From assembly GCA_041484845.1 (NCBI GenBank), contig JBGPIK010000320.1:1-8044 (forward strand): a stretch of DNA of 8,044 nucleotides. Reading direction: 5' to 3'. Under the pieces are notes generated by a model. The model made no database searches. It was given only the letters and a program-made list of their open reading frames with translations, and was not told the DNA's origin. Position 1 is the stretch's first letter. Every line of letters starts with the position of its first letter. Made by a program: the position numbers and the translations under genes. Shown here in pieces: positions 4,898 to 8,044 of this stretch. This stretch comes from JBGPIK01 sp041484845 (GTDB taxonomy: Bacteria > Desulfobacterota > Binatia > UBA9968).

Positions 4898-5896
4898 CTA
4901 AGGCCGCCATCCGCTTTTGTTAAGCTGCTGGTCGGCTTCGAGGACGAAACGGAAATCATAGGCACGCGCCAGCGCGATAGCCTCGTTGACGTCAGCCACT
5001 TGAGCAACGATAGCCATGTCGCTTTTCTGGATATCCTCGTCCACCACGCCGTTGGCCGTGAATGTGCCGATCAGATCGTCGTACATCCGGCCGGCCAAAT
5101 TGCGCTGCATGCCGGTAAACTTCACCACGGCATTGACCGTGGCTTCGCGATCTTTGCGCACGAACCGAATCGCCTTGAGGGTCGCACGCGTGAAGGCGGT
5201 CATGAGTTTGGGTTGCTCTTTGATAAAGCGGTCCGAAGTCGCCACCGTGCCCCAGGAATTTTTCACCTCGTTACCGATATTCACCAGCTCTTTCATCCCC
5301 TGATCCAAACCGGGATAGCGATCTTCACTGCCGACGATCGAGGCATCGACAACACCGCTGGTTAAGATCGTGAGGCGATTGCCTGCCGGCGCGGTGACAA
5401 ACACCACATCTTTGCCGGGGTCGATGCCCTGTTTGGCAAGAATTTGCCGGACCATAAATGTCGCTGCCGACGCCAATCCCGTGGTCGCGATTTTCTTGCC
5501 CTTTAATTCTTTAAGCGATCCAATGGCCGGCTTGGCGAGTATCCACTGATGCACTCTGTCATTGATGGCCAGCACAGTCTTGAGCGGCGCGCCGCTCTTG
5601 GCGATCGCCACCAACGCGCTGCTGCCGGAGCCGGTGAACTGGACATGCCCGGCCATCAGCCCTTGAATGCTCGGCGTGATCTGCATCAGAACGATGCGCA
5701 GATCGATCCCTTCCTCGCGCATGTAGCCGCGATCGCGGGCGATAGGAAAAATCCCATATTGAAACGCTTTCGAAGGCAGCGCGAGATGCACAGGCTCCTG
5801 GCTGCGCGCCGCCGGCGGTATGATAAACAAGATCGAACCGACAATGAGCAGCGACTTGACAAGTGTTAAATTACAGTTTCTACAGCGACGTGTCAT
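4898..5896 (-). CDS. Periplasmic substrate-binding protein, NMT1/THI5 (NitT/TauT) type
   Basis: The 332-residue product is a solute-binding protein for an ABC importer of the nitrate/taurine/thiamine-precursor superfamily. Residues 1-32 are a signal peptide (KSLLIVGSILFIIPPAARS, cut before QEP). Lobe 1 has FPIARDRGYMREEGIDL (50-66) and QGLMAGHVQFTGSGSSAL (78-95), the pattern in which a bound ligand is scored against GLM-G-VQF. The hinge region has SLKELKGKKIATTG (127-140), then LTSGVVDASIV (178-188) and a helical C-terminal lobe. Length is normal. ATG 5896 is preceded by GGAG 9 nt upstream. No permease or ATPase lies downstream, so it is an orphan or shares a distant transporter. The ligand cannot be read from sequence. 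A truncated related gene lies 81 bp upstream on the same strand. Confidence 0.88.
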   Translation of the reverse strand: MTRRCRNCNLTLVKSLLIVGSILFIIPPAARSQEPVHLALPSKAFQYGIFPIARDRGYMREEGIDLRIVLMQITPSIQGLMAGHVQFTGSGSSALVAIAKSGAPLKTVLAINDRVHQWILAKPAIGSLKELKGKKIATTGLASAATFMVRQILAKQGIDPGKDVVFVTAPAGNRLTILTSGVVDASIVGSEDRYPGLDQGMKELVNIGNEVKNSWGTVATSDRFIKEQPKLMTAFTRATLKAIRFVRKDREATVNAVVKFTGMQRNLAGRMYDDLIGTFTANGVVDEDIQKSDMAIVAQVADVNEAIALARAYDFRFVLEADQQLNKSGWRP

Positions 5897-5931
5897 GAAA
5901 ATTATCTCCGCACAGGCGCAAGGCCATCCGA

Positions 5932-5958
5932 TTCTTTTGCGTTCTCTGCGTTCTTTGC
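5932..5958. repeat. 9-bp tandem repeat, GTTCTYTGC
   Basis: Three adjacent 9-bp units, TTCTTTTGC, GTTCTCTGC and GTTCTTTGC, lie in the gap between the two minus-strand binding-protein genes. The period equals that of the repeat at 858-893, though the sequence differs. Confidence 0.6.
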
Positions 5959-5977
5959 GGCAAAAACTCCGAGGCCG

Positions 5978-6502
5978 TTACGTCGGTTTCACCGCACCCG
6001 CAATCGCCCACTGCGACACGATCTGCCGCGTATTGGCTGCATTGTCCGTCGATACTTGGGCGACCAGCTTGCCCATATGCAGCATATCGATCTGCAACGA
6101 TTCGTCCATATAGCAGAGATAATCGTTAAACGTCCTCTCGGCGAGCGAACGATAGTGGCCGAATTTGTCGATCAGCAGCGTCGTTTCAATCGTGATCGGC
6201 AAAGGATCGTTGACCATGTCGTTCCACTCGAGCATTCGGTGAAATCCCTTGTCTTCGGCGACAAACCTATAGGGTCGCGGCACGATCGCGGCAGCGGCTT
6301 TTTTGTCCAGCAAGGTGTGAAACGCCTCTTGATCGCTCGGGACGAGCTTGATTTGGAAATCGTAGCCTATGGTGATGCCGCCGAGTTGCTGAAACTGCCA
6401 ACGGAACGGCACGCCGCGCGCCGGCCCTTCACGGCAGACGACGATTAATGATAGGAATTTGCTTTTTGGAGCCCGACGCGAAGAACTGAAAACCGGCTCC
6501 AT
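5978..6502 (-). pseudogene. N-terminally truncated NMT1/THI5-type substrate-binding protein
   Basis: The frame resembles the second lobe of this binding-protein family: GGITIGYDFQIKLVPSDQEA, then FHTLLDKKAAAAIVPRPYRF, FVAEDKGFHRMLEW and ITIETTLLIDKFGHYRS, ending QWAIAGAVKPT at a stop at 5978. Convincing family sequence extends upstream only to about 6440-6460 (GPARGVPFRWQF). Further up, none of the minus-strand frames shows a signal peptide or the first lobe (about 120-150 residues in relatives). The start at 6502 lacks a ribosome site. A protein without lobe 1 cannot form the ligand cleft, so I call it a remnant. It lies 81 bp upstream of a complete relative, perhaps an old tandem copy; residue identity between them looks low. 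A start within a frameshifted region cannot be excluded. Confidence 0.65.
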
Positions 6503-6735
6503 CAGCCGCTTGCGAGCCAGCTATCAACAGCTCGATAGCGAGTCGGACAAAGAAAAGCAGCGTCCATTCGTCATTTTGGGCGGATCGTATCCGATAAGGA
6601 AGCGTTATGTCAACGCTTGGCCTTGGCTTGCGGACAGAGTTGGGCATCTGCCCCCCGATTGCGGTAAGAGACTTTTAAATTAGCTGGCTGTAAGAGGGAT
6701 CGAAGGTGACTCTTCTTCCCGTCTGTCAAGCCTGA

Positions 6736-6759
6736 CACGAACGTTGAACACGAACGTTC
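6736..6759. repeat. Short direct repeat CACGAACGTT
   Basis: CACGAACGTT occurs at 6736-6745 and 6749-6758, 13 bp apart, and GAACGTTC (6752-6759) is a palindrome. It lies in the gene-free gap 6503-6784, which holds nothing else I can support, just past the stop of the minus-strand binding-protein gene. Confidence 0.5.
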
Positions 6760-6784
6760 GAATGCCGGGTCGACTGTCGCGATT

Positions 6785-7768
6785 TTATTTCTTCTGGTGA
6801 AAGAGTTTGTCCACGGAAAGTTTCTCGGAAATCATTTTCTCGCCTAGAAGATAACCGATAAAGACTTCTAGAGTTCTTCTTTCTACTTTCCTTAAGCGAT
6901 AGGCAAACGGGTCCCAACCCAAGTGCTCTATCTCCCTTTGTATTTGTTCCCGTTCGCCCGGAAGAAGGTAGTCCACCCACAGTTTGCGCGCTTCTCTAAA
7001 CGCCGCCAATAAAGTTTCACCGATTTCTGGAAATTCGCTGAACACATCTTCTCGCATCACAAAGAGATGGTTAATCGGGTATACCCCACGGTTCCGGTAA
7101 TGGGACCAGATTATGTCATCAGCCGTTACCAGGGGTCTGACCTTCTTCGCAGCGATTCTGGTCTGAAAGGAAATAACCGCGTCAAGTTCTCCTCTTTCCA
7201 ATAGGTACATCAGAAAGGCTTCGCGGCGATCTAATCTATGTGAATAACCGTCCAGCTCCTCCCAGGCTGCGATCTCCTCTGGCACAAACTGCGCAGGGAT
7301 TTGTCTAACCTGTATTTTTGCTTCGGTCGTCGGGGGCGGAGAGGTCAAAGCACACCATACGGGGCTAGTGCGCGAAAGCTTATATTCTTCAGCTAGGACT
7401 CCGCGCATCCATACCGCCATACTTGAAGTGTACCCGACCAGTCCTATCCGGGTTCCGCTTAGTTGTTCGGGGGAAACGAACTGAGAATCGAAAGAACAAA
7501 AAAGACTTCGTTGCGCCAAGCCGCGCTTCAGAAAGATAGGCAGGGCCAAAAGAGGAGCCTCGTGGGCTTTGGCCCGGATAAAAGATGATATGCTCATCTC
7601 TCCGCCGTCAAACCCACCGGAGAGAGTACCGCGGTCTCTCTCTGCGGGAGCGGGCAGCCAATTCAACGGATCAGTGATGGCGTGCCAATGAATAGGTAAC
7701 CCATCCAGCTTCAACTTTCCGTTCAAAATCGCCTGAGTTCTTGGTCTGGAAAGGAGTGCAAACTTCAT
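6785..7768 (-). CDS. 4,5-dihydroxyphthalate decarboxylase-like periplasmic-binding-fold protein
   Basis: This 327-residue protein belongs to the type-2 binding-protein fold family annotated as 4,5-dihydroxyphthalate decarboxylase-like (Pht5-like). Seen motifs: DGGEMSISSF (54-63), LSGTRIGLVGY (103-113), AVWMRGVLAEEY (118-129), ERGELDAVIS (191-200), YRNRGVYPINHLFVMRED (224-241) and WDPFAYRLRKVERRTLEVF (285-303), each aligning with a characteristic block of the family, in order. Family members either decarboxylate an aromatic ortho-dihydroxy acid or merely bind a ligand; the true activity of most is unproven. There is no signal peptide (MKFALLSRPRTQ), consistent with a cytosolic enzyme or sensor. 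The start at ATG 7768 has GAGG 6 nt upstream. Length is normal. The region 250-275 (TLLAAFREARKLWVDYLL) is a standard helix. Neighbours give no pathway beyond a scrap of a molybdenum-hydroxylase-type iron-sulfur domain next door. Confidence 0.85.
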   Translation of the reverse strand: MKFALLSRPRTQAILNGKLKLDGLPIHWHAITDPLNWLPAPAERDRGTLSGGFDGGEMSISSFIRAKAHEAPLLALPIFLKRGLAQRSLFCSFDSQFVSPEQLSGTRIGLVGYTSSMAVWMRGVLAEEYKLSRTSPVWCALTSPPPTTEAKIQVRQIPAQFVPEEIAAWEELDGYSHRLDRREAFLMYLLERGELDAVISFQTRIAAKKVRPLVTADDIIWSHYRNRGVYPINHLFVMREDVFSEFPEIGETLLAAFREARKLWVDYLLPGEREQIQREIEHLGWDPFAYRLRKVERRTLEVFIGYLLGEKMISEKLSVDKLFHQKK

Positions 7769-7885
7769 CTTCAGCCTCTAAGTCCTAAACTTTCAGAAGA
7801 ACAGGCGCAGCTCAACTTGCCAATCTTCAAGAGTGATCTGCCGCTCAAGGATCGTAGGTGGCCGGAATTCCAGATATGGCCTCCG

Positions 7886-7996
7886 GGATCTCTGCACGTG
7901 AAGCCGCGCCTGCCCTTGTCCCATTTTCTCCGGGAGAAGACCGGTCTAATCGGCACTCATGTGAGCTGCGTGACCGGCGAATGCGGTGCCTCAACC
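7886..7996 (+). pseudogene. Remnant of a [2Fe-2S] small-subunit domain (CO/xanthine dehydrogenase family)
   Basis: One plus-strand frame reads LHVKPRLPLSHFLREKTGLI followed by GTHVSCVTGECGAST. This is close to the N-terminal plant-type ferredoxin block of molybdenum-hydroxylase small subunits (normally LREELGLTGTHVGC and then CGACTV). Two cluster cysteines are present (codons at 7967 and 7982) in the Cys-X4-Cys spacing, but the third position is TCA, Ser, at 7991. Downstream sequence no longer resembles the family and stops at 8023. Upstream, no clean start or first beta-strands are seen. It is most likely a broken fragment; it may have been part of a hydroxylase operating with aromatic-acid genes. 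Confidence 0.5.
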
Positions 7997-8044
7997 CCAT
8001 CCTACCATTCTCGACACTCTTAGAAGATGCCTTCCTTCTCAAGC

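Noticed and set aside
4793..5365. Long plus-strand frame opposite the NMT1-type gene
   Set aside because: It is a shadow: the minus strand carries clear binding-protein motifs throughout.
6459..6683. Plus-strand 74-codon frame upstream of the truncated binding protein
   Set aside because: It overlaps the antisense of the remnant, and no motif or ribosome site supports it.
8020..8043. Possible C-terminus LEKEGIF of a minus-strand gene at the right edge
   Set aside because: Only seven codons before a stop; too short to support.

Overview
The window looks like a piece of genome from an uncultured soil or sediment bacterium of moderately high G+C. Orphan substrate-binding proteins of the NMT1/THI5 and dihydroxyphthalate-decarboxylase-like families, 9-bp intergenic tandem repeats and TAGGGGCG palindromes are, in my recollection, typical of Deltaproteobacteria-like, Binatota or Tectomicrobia-type metagenome assemblies. 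This placement is inference only; no marker gene is present.

Layout. Positions 1-130 hold the 3' end of an unidentified plus-strand gene. Positions 281-847 encode an exported, cysteine-type (probably thioredoxin-dependent) glutathione peroxidase. On the minus strand, 1997-911, lies a pair of short-chain chromate transporter (CHR) genes that share an ATGA overlap; the upstream one carries a single-base frameshift. The two sides converge on a 9-bp tandem repeat at 858-893.

The most notable part is about 2105-4740: an orphan integron gene-cassette array (CALIN-like) with no integrase visible. Three well-supported attC sites (3092-3185, 3534-3620, 4412-4472) and the right half of a fourth (2105-2177) separate four small plus-strand cassette genes. 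They encode a protein with the YDGEFLSISDF...HNRYLHGWGVVSGL motif of phage-tail/contractile-injection-associated proteins, a lipoyl/biotinyl-like domain lacking an obvious modifiable lysine, an unknown 257-residue protein with an RX4H motif, and a 3'-truncated PD-(D/E)XK nuclease-like gene. In the second and third cassettes, the first bases (GTTAGAGCTC, GTTAGACC) are exact complements of the R'' ends (GAGCTCTAAC, GGTCTAAC), as expected of excisable cassettes. Both edges of the array look broken, so it appears to be a remnant. A strong plus-strand intrinsic terminator (4801-4833) follows.

From 4898 to 7768 the minus strand carries solute-binding genes: a complete NMT1/THI5-type protein (5896-4898), an N-terminally truncated second copy (about 6460-5978), and a complete 4,5-dihydroxyphthalate-decarboxylase-like binding protein (7768-6785). 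No permease or ATPase is in view. The stretch 6503-6784 holds no gene I can support, only a 13-bp-period repeat. At 7886-7996 the plus strand retains a scrap of a [2Fe-2S] ferredoxin domain like that of CO/xanthine dehydrogenase small subunits. Truncated and frameshifted genes are frequent, which suggests a plastic accessory region or some assembly error.
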